From: CAZXVU01 sp964644465
GTDB taxonomy: Bacteria; Chlamydiota; Chlamydiia; Chlamydiales; SM23-39
NCBI GenBank assembly: GCA_964644465.1
Contig: CAZXVU010000052.1
Location: 1-13,522, forward strand
Reading direction: 5' to 3'
DNA length: 13,522 nt
The first letter of the stretch is position 1; every line of letters starts with the position of its first letter. The translations under genes were made by a program, and so were the position numbers. Under the pieces are notes generated by a model. It searched no databases. It saw only the letters and a list, made by a program, of their open reading frames with translations, and was not told the origin of the DNA. Of this stretch, positions 5,569 through 11,801 are shown in pieces.

Positions 5569-8500
5569 ATGGAACATCAACCTGAATTTGTCAGCGAGTA
5601 TCTTCAAGCAGCTCAAGAGCTGATACACACCCATGCAGTAGGGGAGCCGGTTTTTTCAAAAGGCACCTATCAGGTTGAGGTTCAAGAGAAAGGTAAAAAG
5701 AAAGCCTTCCCATTTATCCAAATAAGAGATGATGGGCAAGTAACCGATTCCTTCTGCACCTGCAAGGTTTCTGAGTCGGGCGGAGGGTGTCCCCATCTAG
5801 CCGCCGCCTATCTACGCATCTTCAATAATACCGATGAGCCCCTTCATGTGCGCTTCCGAAGATCTCTGTGGAACCGCCTCTTCCAAATGTCCAGCAAACG
5901 GCACGGATATGACACCGATTGTCTCAAGAAAGAAAAAGAAGGTCTTTACATCTCCGAATCGAAAACAAAGAAGAAGTTATTTTCGATTGAGGCCAAAACT
6001 TCCGAGGCCACAAAACGTCTTGAGCATATCGTCGCGGAACGGGTCGTAGAGACAGAGGAAACTTCGCTGAAGTTTTCCAACCTCTCTGCCGAAGAGATTG
6101 CTCAGTATCGCGCTGGAAAGGCGAGCCATTCTCTCCGCTACGAGCTTTCCTTCTGGTCTGATCTCGCTAAATGGCTCATGTACCTTGACGATGAGAAAGA
6201 GCCGTATGAAATCGTCTTTGAGGGAAAGCCCATCCCCCATGAAATCACATTGAGATTCCCCCAGTTGGGTGTTTGGTTTTATATTTCCGATGTAAGCTGG
6301 CCCTGGATCATTCCCGCTCTTTCCACTGTGAAATCGCCTCTGCAAGTTTTTGAAGCGGAAGATGAGACCCTGGAAAAGATCGAATATGATGAACCAAGCC
6401 GCTCCCTCGTCATTCATCATAAAGGAAAAAAAATCCCTGGAGAAAGCGATTTCACCGGCTATCCGATCGGCGATTGGCTCTATGTCGAAGGAAAAGGATT
6501 TTACCGCCGCCGCTACGACCCTCTCTTTCAAAATGATCGAATCTCCTCCGAACAGATGGCCTCCGCGCTTTCTCAATCTGGAAAAACCCTGCAGCGTTTT
6601 TTACCGGTCCACTTAGAGCCGCACAAACCCCGCTACAAACTTTTTCTAGATACAAAAGGAAATCTCCACATCCAACTCTATGTCTTCGAACAAGGCGACC
6701 TTCAATCTGAAAAAGCGGCTTTTTTCGCTCCCTGGGTCTATATTCCCACTCAAGGCTTCTATCTCTTAGAAGACATCATGTTTGAGACCAAAGAAAAAAT
6801 TGTCCCTAAAGAACAAGTCGCAGATTTCATCAACCGCCATCGGCTATGGCTCCATAATTTTCCTGGATTCCAAACACATCTCGGAAGTTTGGAATCTCAC
6901 TTGATTTATCGCCTCAGTCCCGAGCGGGAACTTTCGTTTGACGCAGAGCTCAATTTCCCCGAAGAATATGAGGAGACCCACTATTTCGATGAATGGGTCT
7001 ACATCAAGGGGCAAGGCTTCTACATGAAAAAAGAAAGCTCGGGACGGCTCCCTCTCCATCCCGGTCTTCGCGTATCGAAAGATGAGATCTCCTCTTTTAT
7101 CGCCTCTCATAAAGAGGAACTGGAGCAGGTCCAAGGGTTTTTCAGCAGCGAGCAGCTCATCCATAAAACAGGACTTGTCATCGGGCTGAATGAAGAAGGG
7201 CTGATCTCCATCTCGCCGAAAATCGAATATGCCCCCGGAATCGATCTGGGAAAATTGCAGCTTTTCGGAGATTTCGCCTATGTGGAGGGGAAAGGATTTT
7301 CTGAGGTTCCTCCTTCTGCCCGCTTGCCGGAACGGTATAGCGAACCTACCGTTATACCCGTCTCTCAAGAACCGGCTTTTTTAGCTTACGAATTAGAGCC
7401 TCTAAAACCTTACATTTTAAAACTGGATCCCCGCCTTCAAAAACCGGCAAAGCTCCACCTCAAAATCCGCAAGATCATGCGCGATAAAAGAAAACGGGGT
7501 AAAGAATGGCTTGTCGATCTCGCCTATTCATCAGAATCGGGCACCATCGATATCTTTACGATCTGGGATGCCTTCCAAGAGCGGAAGCGGCATCTATTTT
7601 CTCGCGCTGGGCTAATCATCCTCAAAGAGCCCCGCTTTAATTGGATCCGGCAATTGAAGAAAAGAAGGCTCGACAGGAAAAAAGGATTGATCCGCCTGAA
7701 CACGCTCGAATGGATCCGTTTGACCGTGTTCGAAGAAGTTCAAGAGCCGAGAGGCAGCGATCCCGATGCCCAAGATACACGGAAGCTTTTGCAAGAACTC
7801 AGCACTTTTGAGACAAATCGCCTCATTGATATCTCACGGCTTAAGGCAACTCTCCGTCCCTATCAAGAACAAGGGCTTCATTGGCTCTGGTTTCTCTATT
7901 GCCATGGCCTCTCAGGCCTTCTTTGCGACGATATGGGACTTGGAAAGACCCACCAAACGATGGCTTTGCTCGCCGCCGTCATCAACGAAGATGAAGATAA
8001 AAGAAATAAATACCTCGTCGTTTGCCCAACATCTGTCATTTATCACTGGCAAGAGCTTCTGAAACGGTTTCTCCCTGAAATCCGAGTCTGTACTTACTAC
8101 GGCTTAGAGCGCACTCTCGAAGATTTTGAAACACACTACGACCTACTTTTGACATCTTATGGAATTTTGCGCACAGGAAGGGAGAATTTAAAGTCGATCC
8201 GCTTCGAAGTTTCAATTTTCGATGAGATCCAAATTGCAAAGAATCACACATCCCAAACACACCACGCCTTGAGGGCCATTAATTCCCAGATGCGATTAGG
8301 ACTCACAGGAACGCCGATTGAAAATCGCCTCCGCGAACTGAAATCTCTTTTCGATATCGTGCTTCCCTCATACATGCCAGCCGATCCTGTTTTCCGAGAC
8401 GTGTTTACCAACCCTATCGAGAAGCTTCGCGATGAAGAAAAAATGGCTTTGTTAGGCAAGCTTGTAAAACCGTTTATTTTGCGCCGCAAAAAAAGCGAAG

Positions 8501-9264
8501 TTCTCACCGATCTGCCTGAAAAAATCGAGGAAATCTCTTACTGCGATCTTTCCGAGGAGCAAAAAACGCTCTATCGCGAAGTCGCTTTTAAAATGCGCGA
8601 TACCGTCTATCAAGATCTTAAGGATGGTTCAAAACCCATTCCCTACGTACATGTTTTTTCCGCCCTTTCCACACTCAAGCAAATCTGCGACCATCCTTGC
8701 CTAATCACTGGCGATATAAAAAATTATCAGTCCCATCATTCTGGAAAATGGGATCTCTTCGTCGAGCTTCTCTATGAAGCGCGCGATAGCGGACAAAAAG
8801 TCGTGGTCTTCTCTCAGTACCTCGATATGCTCGCAATCATTGAAGCCCATCTGAAGAAGAAGGGGATTGGCTACGCTTCCATCAAAGGTTCCACCCGCGA
8901 CAGGAGCGAACAGCTCCGCAAGTTCCGCGAAGATCCAGCTTGCGAAGTCTTTGTCGCATCCCTTCTTGCCGCAGGAGTCGGAATCGATCTTACTGTAGCC
9001 TCCATTGTCATCCACTATGACAGATGGTGGAACCCCGCGAAAGAAAACCAGGCAACCGACCGTGTACACCGCATTGGCCAAAACCGCGGCGTCCAAGTCT
9101 TTAAGCTAGTTACCAAGCATACGATTGAAGAACACATTCATGACATGATCGAGAGAAAGAAAGGCCTTCTAGAAGATATCATCGGACAAGAAGATCAGAT
9201 CAGCTACTTAAGCCGCGACGAACTCTTGCACGTCTTCGATCTCATGTTCAAAGAAATCGAATAA
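5569..9264 (+). CDS. SWIM-zinc-finger SNF2/SWI2-family DNA-dependent ATPase
   Basis: This 1231-residue protein belongs to the bacterial SNF2 group represented by Chlamydia CT708. The N-terminus carries a SWIM zinc finger (C63-x-C65-x8-C74-x-H76). The middle (about 230-620) has four copies of a W-(L/V)-Y-(V/I)-x4-G-F-Y motif centred at tyrosines 305, 391, 478 and 571. This region probably corresponds to the SNF2-associated domain (PF08455). The ATPase core starts at LRPYQEQGLHWLWFL (about 762). Its Walker A is DDMGLGKT with Lys793, motif II is DEIQ (885-888), motif III LTGTPIENR follows, and the C-terminal lobe ends in QATDRVHRIGQ (1161-1171). All motor motifs are intact, so it should be an active dsDNA translocase. 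It probably remodels protein-DNA complexes or RNA polymerase, as RapA does, but its target is unknown. There is only a weak GGGTCGGG before ATG 5569, and no upstream in-frame start. Confidence 0.93.
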   Translation: MEHQPEFVSEYLQAAQELIHTHAVGEPVFSKGTYQVEVQEKGKKKAFPFIQIRDDGQVTDSFCTCKVSESGGGCPHLAAAYLRIFNNTDEPLHVRFRRSLWNRLFQMSSKRHGYDTDCLKKEKEGLYISESKTKKKLFSIEAKTSEATKRLEHIVAERVVETEETSLKFSNLSAEEIAQYRAGKASHSLRYELSFWSDLAKWLMYLDDEKEPYEIVFEGKPIPHEITLRFPQLGVWFYISDVSWPWIIPALSTVKSPLQVFEAEDETLEKIEYDEPSRSLVIHHKGKKIPGESDFTGYPIGDWLYVEGKGFYRRRYDPLFQNDRISSEQMASALSQSGKTLQRFLPVHLEPHKPRYKLFLDTKGNLHIQLYVFEQGDLQSEKAAFFAPWVYIPTQGFYLLEDIMFETKEKIVPKEQVADFINRHRLWLHNFPGFQTHLGSLESHLIYRLSPERELSFDAELNFPEEYEETHYFDEWVYIKGQGFYMKKESSGRLPLHPGLRVSKDEISSFIASHKEELEQVQGFFSSEQLIHKTGLVIGLNEEGLISISPKIEYAPGIDLGKLQLFGDFAYVEGKGFSEVPPSARLPERYSEPTVIPVSQEPAFLAYELEPLKPYILKLDPRLQKPAKLHLKIRKIMRDKRKRGKEWLVDLAYSSESGTIDIFTIWDAFQERKRHLFSRAGLIILKEPRFNWIRQLKKRRLDRKKGLIRLNTLEWIRLTVFEEVQEPRGSDPDAQDTRKLLQELSTFETNRLIDISRLKATLRPYQEQGLHWLWFLYCHGLSGLLCDDMGLGKTHQTMALLAAVINEDEDKRNKYLVVCPTSVIYHWQELLKRFLPEIRVCTYYGLERTLEDFETHYDLLLTSYGILRTGRENLKSIRFEVSIFDEIQIAKNHTSQTHHALRAINSQMRLGLTGTPIENRLRELKSLFDIVLPSYMPADPVFRDVFTNPIEKLRDEEKMALLGKLVKPFILRRKKSEVLTDLPEKIEEISYCDLSEEQKTLYREVAFKMRDTVYQDLKDGSKPIPYVHVFSALSTLKQICDHPCLITGDIKNYQSHHSGKWDLFVELLYEARDSGQKVVVFSQYLDMLAIIEAHLKKKGIGYASIKGSTRDRSEQLRKFREDPACEVFVASLLAAGVGIDLTVASIVIHYDRWWNPAKENQATDRVHRIGQNRGVQVFKLVTKHTIEEHIHDMIERKKGLLEDIIGQEDQISYLSRDELLHVFDLMFKEIE

Positions 9265-9325
9265 AAGTTTTTGTCGAGGAAAATAACAGGATATGCAGGA
9301 TACCCCGAAACGGGGACAGGATTTA

Positions 9326-9348
9326 CAGGATAACCATTTTTTATCCTG
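9326..9348. repeat. Hairpin in copy A made from two hexamers
   Basis: CAGGATAA (9326-9333) and TTATCCTG (9341-9348) form a perfect 8-bp stem with the 7-nt loop CCATTTT. It has no downstream T-tract, so it is not a standard intrinsic terminator. Confidence 0.75.
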
Positions 9349-9349
9349 C

Positions 9350-9392
9350 CCGCTAATGGGTCCCTAAAAATGTTTCATTTTTGGGGTAGCGG
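9350..9392. repeat. Central long hairpin of copy A
   Basis: CCCTAAAAATG (9362-9372) pairs with CATTTTTGGGG (9376-9386) around a TTT loop, with one T-G position in an 11-bp stem. Outside it, CCGCTA (9350-9355) pairs perfectly with TAGCGG (9387-9392). The six bases ATGGGT (9356-9361) are left unpaired on one side. The stem resembles the central hairpin of copy B. Confidence 0.8.
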
Positions 9393-9471
9393 AATCCTGC
9401 GCGAGCATTGCGAGCGATCCTGCAAATCCTGTTTTTGCTTGTTTAAAGCGGATCTGCAAATCCTGTTATTC

Positions 9472-10071
9472 TTATAATTCCAGATCTGGCGGAGGGACGA
9501 ATACCATATTTTGTTCGCTAGAACATTGGTCATCTCGAAAATCTTGATAGGCTTTTAGAATATCTTTGGTAGAGGGGTGAGCAGAAAGGGGAAGAAAACG
9601 GAGGACTTCTTCTGAGAGATGCTTTCTACACTCTTTCAATTGGTTTAAACTCGTGCTATAGAGTGTCAGCTTTGACTGTTCATTGCGCGCTTGGATGACC
9701 CACTGCTTGATCTTCTTTGCTGCGGGAAGACAGACCTGGATCAAAAATACAGCAGCTAACGGCAGAAGTACAAGTGCATAAGGCGTTGGCGCAAGAAGCG
9801 CAATCGCAACGGCCAATAAAATGATAAGGCCCGCAACTAAAGCAACGCACTTGGCAATCGCTTTCCAGCGTTCTTTTGAGGCAAGGGAAACTAAATGCGT
9901 ATGCCCTTTGATTTCTCCGTCTAAATGACCTTCCCAAGCTTTCAGGTCCACATTGAGAGGAAGATGCTCTACAACGCGGTTGTTGAAGCCAGGTTTCTCT
10001 ACCAGTTCTATCCCATCATCGGCAGGATTAGGATTGTAAGAGAAATTTGAACGAACAGAATTAGTTGACAT
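9472..10071 (-). CDS. Putative inclusion-membrane (Inc-like) protein with bilobed hydrophobic domain
   Basis: No sequence family is recognised. The 199-residue product has a Ser/Asn-rich N-terminus (MSTNSVRSNFSYNPN) without a cleavable signal peptide. Two adjacent hydrophobic segments (about 72-93 and 97-116) are separated by a very short turn (APTP). A basic segment follows (AAKKIKQWVIQAR), then a helical charged C-terminal domain (130-185) ending VPPPDLEL. Two closely spaced membrane helices forming a bilobed domain, with soluble termini and no Sec signal, are the hallmark of chlamydial Inc proteins. These are delivered by type III secretion into the vacuole membrane, with both ends facing the host cytosol. 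That role is inferred from architecture alone. A plain bacterial membrane protein remains possible. The start has AGG 7 nt upstream on the minus strand and a good promoter (10094-10123). The gene converges on the SNF2 gene and diverges from der. Confidence 0.75.
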   Translation of the reverse strand: MSTNSVRSNFSYNPNPADDGIELVEKPGFNNRVVEHLPLNVDLKAWEGHLDGEIKGHTHLVSLASKERWKAIAKCVALVAGLIILLAVAIALLAPTPYALVLLPLAAVFLIQVCLPAAKKIKQWVIQARNEQSKLTLYSTSLNQLKECRKHLSEEVLRFLPLSAHPSTKDILKAYQDFRDDQCSSEQNMVFVPPPDLEL

Positions 10072-10093
10072 TACCCTACCTTTTTATAGTTAT

Positions 10094-10123
10094 ATTATAT
10101 TTATAATACTTATTATTAATCAA
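10094..10123 (-). promoter_or_regulatory. Sigma-70-type promoter for the Inc-like gene
   Basis: On the minus strand, TTGATT (10118-10123) and a perfect TATAAT (10094-10099) are separated by 18 nt. Transcription would start near 10087, about 16 nt before the start codon. The surrounding sequence is very AT-rich, so other -10-like sequences overlap it and the exact one used is uncertain. Confidence 0.5.
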
Positions 10124-10155
10124 TTTTTAAAATATTTGTAACTATTTCAAACAAG

Positions 10156-10184
10156 TTGCATCTACAAAGCCAATCCTCTATACT
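10156..10184 (+). promoter_or_regulatory. Sigma-70-type promoter for der
   Basis: TTGCAT (10156-10161) and TATACT (10179-10184) are separated by the optimal 17 nt. The predicted start near 10191 leaves a leader of only about 15 nt before ATG 10206. In that leader the only Shine-Dalgarno-like match is GGA (10192-10194), so initiation may rely partly on the A-rich and T-rich leader. Confidence 0.6.
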
Positions 10185-10205
10185 CGGTGTCGGAAAAAAA
10201 TTTTT

Positions 10206-11549
10206 ATGAAGACAAAGATCGCTTTAGTAGGCCGTCCCAATGTGGGGAAATCGGCCCTTTTCAACCGGATTTGCCAAAAAAGGCTCTCGATCGTCGATGA
10301 GCAAGAAGGGATTACCCGCGACCGCCTCTATGCCGATGCGGAGCTTTTCGGGCGGCAGTTTACCCTCATTGATACGGGCGGGATCGACTTTTCGGGCTCA
10401 ATTCCTTTCCATGAAGAAGTAAAACGGCAGGCGGAAATTGCGATCTTAGAGGCTGATGTGATCATCCTCGTTGTCGATGGGCAAATAGGTCCGAGCCCTC
10501 TCGATGATGAAGTGGCCAAAATATTGCTTCAATCCAAAAAGCCCGTCATCGTAGCGGTCAATAAAATCGACCGCGGCGGCGGCGATGATTTCAAGATCCA
10601 CGCCTTCCACTCTTTAGCTGTGAGAGACCTGATCGGCATTTCTGCTCTCCAGGGGTATCAAATCGCAGAACTTCTGGAAAAAGCTCTTGAGAAAGTTCCT
10701 CCCGTTGAAGAAGAGATAGTCCCAGAAAATGAGAAGCTAATCCGCGTTGCGATCGTCGGGCGGCCGAATGTCGGCAAATCGACCCTTTTGAATCATCTTT
10801 TAGGCGAAGAGCGCTCCATTGTCAGCCCCATTGCAGGGACAACCCGCGACGCGATCGATGCAACTCTCCATCGCGAGGGGCAAGAATATCTATTTATCGA
10901 CACAGCCGGGATCCGCCGCAAAAAGGCTGAAAAAGAAGTGGTCGACAAATTCGCCGCAATCCGAACAGACGAAGCCGTTGAACGCGCCGATGTCTGCGTA
11001 TTGATCCTCGATGCATTCGAAGGTTTCACGACGCAAGAGAAGCGGATTGCCAGCGAGATCGAGGCGAAAGGAAAAAGCTGCGTTCTCCTGTTCAATAAAT
11101 GGGACTTGATGAAGAATTTCAAGATGGAGCATGCCCTCCGCGGAGTGCGCGAAGAGATTCCTTTTCTCAATCACTGTCCAACTCTTTTCCTATCTGCTTT
11201 GAAAGGAAGGAATCTTGAGAAAATCTTTCCCGCTGTCAATGAAGTCTTTGCAGAGCGCAAAAAGAGGATCACAACAGGCAGCTTGAATAAATTCATCGAA
11301 GGATGCGTCCAGAAATACCATCCTCCTCTGATCATTGGAAAACGGCTTCGCATCTACTACATGACCCAAGTGGAGATCAATCCTCCCAAATTCGTCCTAT
11401 TTGTCAATAATCCGACACTGATGACGGAAGCGTATAGAAAATATCTGATCAATCAATTCCGCGAAGCTTTTGGTTTCAGCGGCTGTCCTCTCACTCTTGA
11501 ACTGCGCGGCAAAGCGCCTCCTGCCCCCTCCGAACCCCGCCTTCTTTAA
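10206..11549 (+). CDS. der: Ribosome biogenesis GTPase Der (EngA)
   Basis: This essential bacterial GTPase helps assemble the 50S ribosomal subunit. The 447-residue protein has the family's unique pair of tandem GTPase domains followed by a KH-like domain. Domain 1 shows the P-loop GRPNVGKS (9-16), DTGG (56-59) and NKID (119-122). Domain 2 shows GRPNVGKS (185-192), DTAG (232-235) and NKWD (297-300). The KH-like part spans about 355-435 and includes PPKFVLFVNNP (393-403). All nucleotide-binding motifs are intact, and length is normal for the family. The start gives the expected MKTKIALVGRPNVG beginning. The gene has its own promoter, shares a divergent control region with the Inc-like gene, and is followed by repeat element copy B before the transporter gene. 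Confidence 0.97.
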   Translation: MKTKIALVGRPNVGKSALFNRICQKRLSIVDEQEGITRDRLYADAELFGRQFTLIDTGGIDFSGSIPFHEEVKRQAEIAILEADVIILVVDGQIGPSPLDDEVAKILLQSKKPVIVAVNKIDRGGGDDFKIHAFHSLAVRDLIGISALQGYQIAELLEKALEKVPPVEEEIVPENEKLIRVAIVGRPNVGKSTLLNHLLGEERSIVSPIAGTTRDAIDATLHREGQEYLFIDTAGIRRKKAEKEVVDKFAAIRTDEAVERADVCVLILDAFEGFTTQEKRIASEIEAKGKSCVLLFNKWDLMKNFKMEHALRGVREEIPFLNHCPTLFLSALKGRNLEKIFPAVNEVFAERKKRITTGSLNKFIEGCVQKYHPPLIIGKRLRIYYMTQVEINPPKFVLFVNNPTLMTEAYRKYLINQFREAFGFSGCPLTLELRGKAPPAPSEPRLL

Positions 11550-11584
11550 AACCCTTCTGAGATTAGAATTAACAGGATATCCCA

Positions 11585-11611
11585 CCCCAAATAACGAAAC
11601 GTTATTCGGGG
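11585..11611. repeat. Central hairpin of copy B
   Basis: CCCC (11585-11588) and AATAACG (11590-11596) pair with CGTTATT (11600-11606) and GGGG (11608-11611) around an AAA loop, with a single A-C mismatch. The plan (CCCC base, AT-rich arm, triloop) is the same as the central hairpin of copy A read on the opposite strand. Confidence 0.78.
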
Positions 11612-11619
11612 GCCCCGGG

Positions 11620-11643
11620 GCAGGATAGGCATCCTGCGGATGC
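11620..11643. repeat. Alternative hairpins in copy B
   Basis: GCAGGAT (11620-11626) pairs with ATCCTGC (11631-11637) around a 4-nt loop. The overlapping GCATCC (11629-11634) can instead pair with GGATGC (11638-11643) around a 3-nt loop. The two stems share bases and are mutually exclusive. Confidence 0.6.
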
Positions 11644-11696
11644 CGCAAGATGTGCAGGATAAAAAATGGATTTTGAACATATCCTACTTATCCTGA

Positions 11697-11716
11697 CAGC
11701 CGCTATTTTGCGGCTG
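11697..11716. repeat. GC-rich hairpin at the right side of copy B
   Basis: CAGCCGC (11697-11703) pairs perfectly with GCGGCTG (11710-11716) around TATTTT. It could contribute to ending der transcription, but no T-tract follows it. Confidence 0.65.
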
Positions 11717-11801
11717 ATCCTGCATATCCTGTCCCTCTGTTTCTTATGACAGCCTAGTATTTTTTCATTTTTCCCACTATTCTGAAGTGAGGAGATCATT
11801 C

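Larger units (their letters stand above)
9282..9470. repeat. CAGGAT/ATCCTG intergenic element, copy A
   Basis: The 189-nt element is bounded by a perfect 11-bp inverted repeat, AATAACAGGAT (9282-9292) and ATCCTGTTATT (9460-9470). Inside, CAGGAT occurs at 9287, 9296, 9317 and 9326, and its complement ATCCTG occurs at 9343, 9394, 9417, 9426 and 9460. Neighbouring copies repeatedly sit exactly 9 nt apart. All forward copies are in the left half and all reverse copies are in the right half, so the whole element can fold on itself. A related element lies at 11572-11732. There is no coding capacity, so it resembles a small non-autonomous palindromic repeat or a structured RNA. Confidence 0.85.
9265..9471. 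other. Intergenic region between convergent genes, filled by a hexamer-repeat element
   Basis: This gap between the convergent SNF2 and Inc-like genes contains no supported coding region. Almost all of it (9282-9470) is the CAGGAT/ATCCTG element described separately. No classical T-tract terminator for either gene was found outside the element, so its hairpins may serve as a bidirectional transcription stop. That role is inferred. Confidence 0.7.
11572..11732. repeat. CAGGAT/ATCCTG intergenic element, copy B
   Basis: The 161-nt element is bounded by a perfect 9-bp inverted repeat, ACAGGATAT (11572-11580) and ATATCCTGT (11724-11732). CAGGAT is at 11573, 11621 and 11655. ATCCTG is at 11631, 11690, 11717 and 11726, with a variant ATCCTA at 11681. 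The pairs 11681/11690 and 11717/11726 are exactly 9 nt apart, the same spacing as in copy A. Nested hairpins fill the interior. Sequence between the hexamers differs from copy A while the overall plan is kept. Confidence 0.82.
11550..11801. other. Intergenic region between der and the SulP gene, mostly repeat element
   Basis: The 252-nt gap contains the second CAGGAT/ATCCTG element (11572-11732) and then about 70 nt leading to the transporter. The leader holds a strong ribosome binding site, AGGAG (11790-11794), 7 nt before ATG 11802. No confident promoter was found between the element and the start; only a weak TATTCT (11778-11783) without a -35 at proper spacing. Confidence 0.6.

Noticed and set aside
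5543..5623. A 26-codon upstream reading frame (beginning MKKGRVFHSW) overlapping the start of the SNF2 gene, preceded by a strong GGGGAAGG
   Set aside because: The predicted transcription start near 5534, from the extended -10, would remove most of that ribosome binding site from the RNA. The peptide has no leader-peptide features such as regulatory codon runs, and no attenuator hairpin is seen.
8221..8232. DEIQ instead of the common DEAH or DEAQ in motif II of the SNF2 motor suggesting an inactive enzyme
   Set aside because: The catalytic Asp and Glu are kept, and the Ala position varies in bacterial SNF2 proteins. All other motor motifs are intact.
9262..9348. Possible intrinsic terminator for the SNF2 gene
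   Set aside because: The hairpin at 9326-9348 is good but has no following T-tract on either strand, and the T-rich stretch lies in its loop. A termination role is left as inference.
9282..11732. CRISPR-like array or a composite transposon formed by copies A and B
   Set aside because: The hexamer repeats are too short and too variably spaced for CRISPR. The segment between the copies carries der and an Inc-like gene and no transposase or flanking target duplication was found.
11397..11799. Minus-strand open frames of 83 and 65 codons across the der end and copy B
   Set aside because: Their sequence largely translates repeat hexamers (for example ICRISRK) and der antisense, with no family match. 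They are by-products of the repeat.
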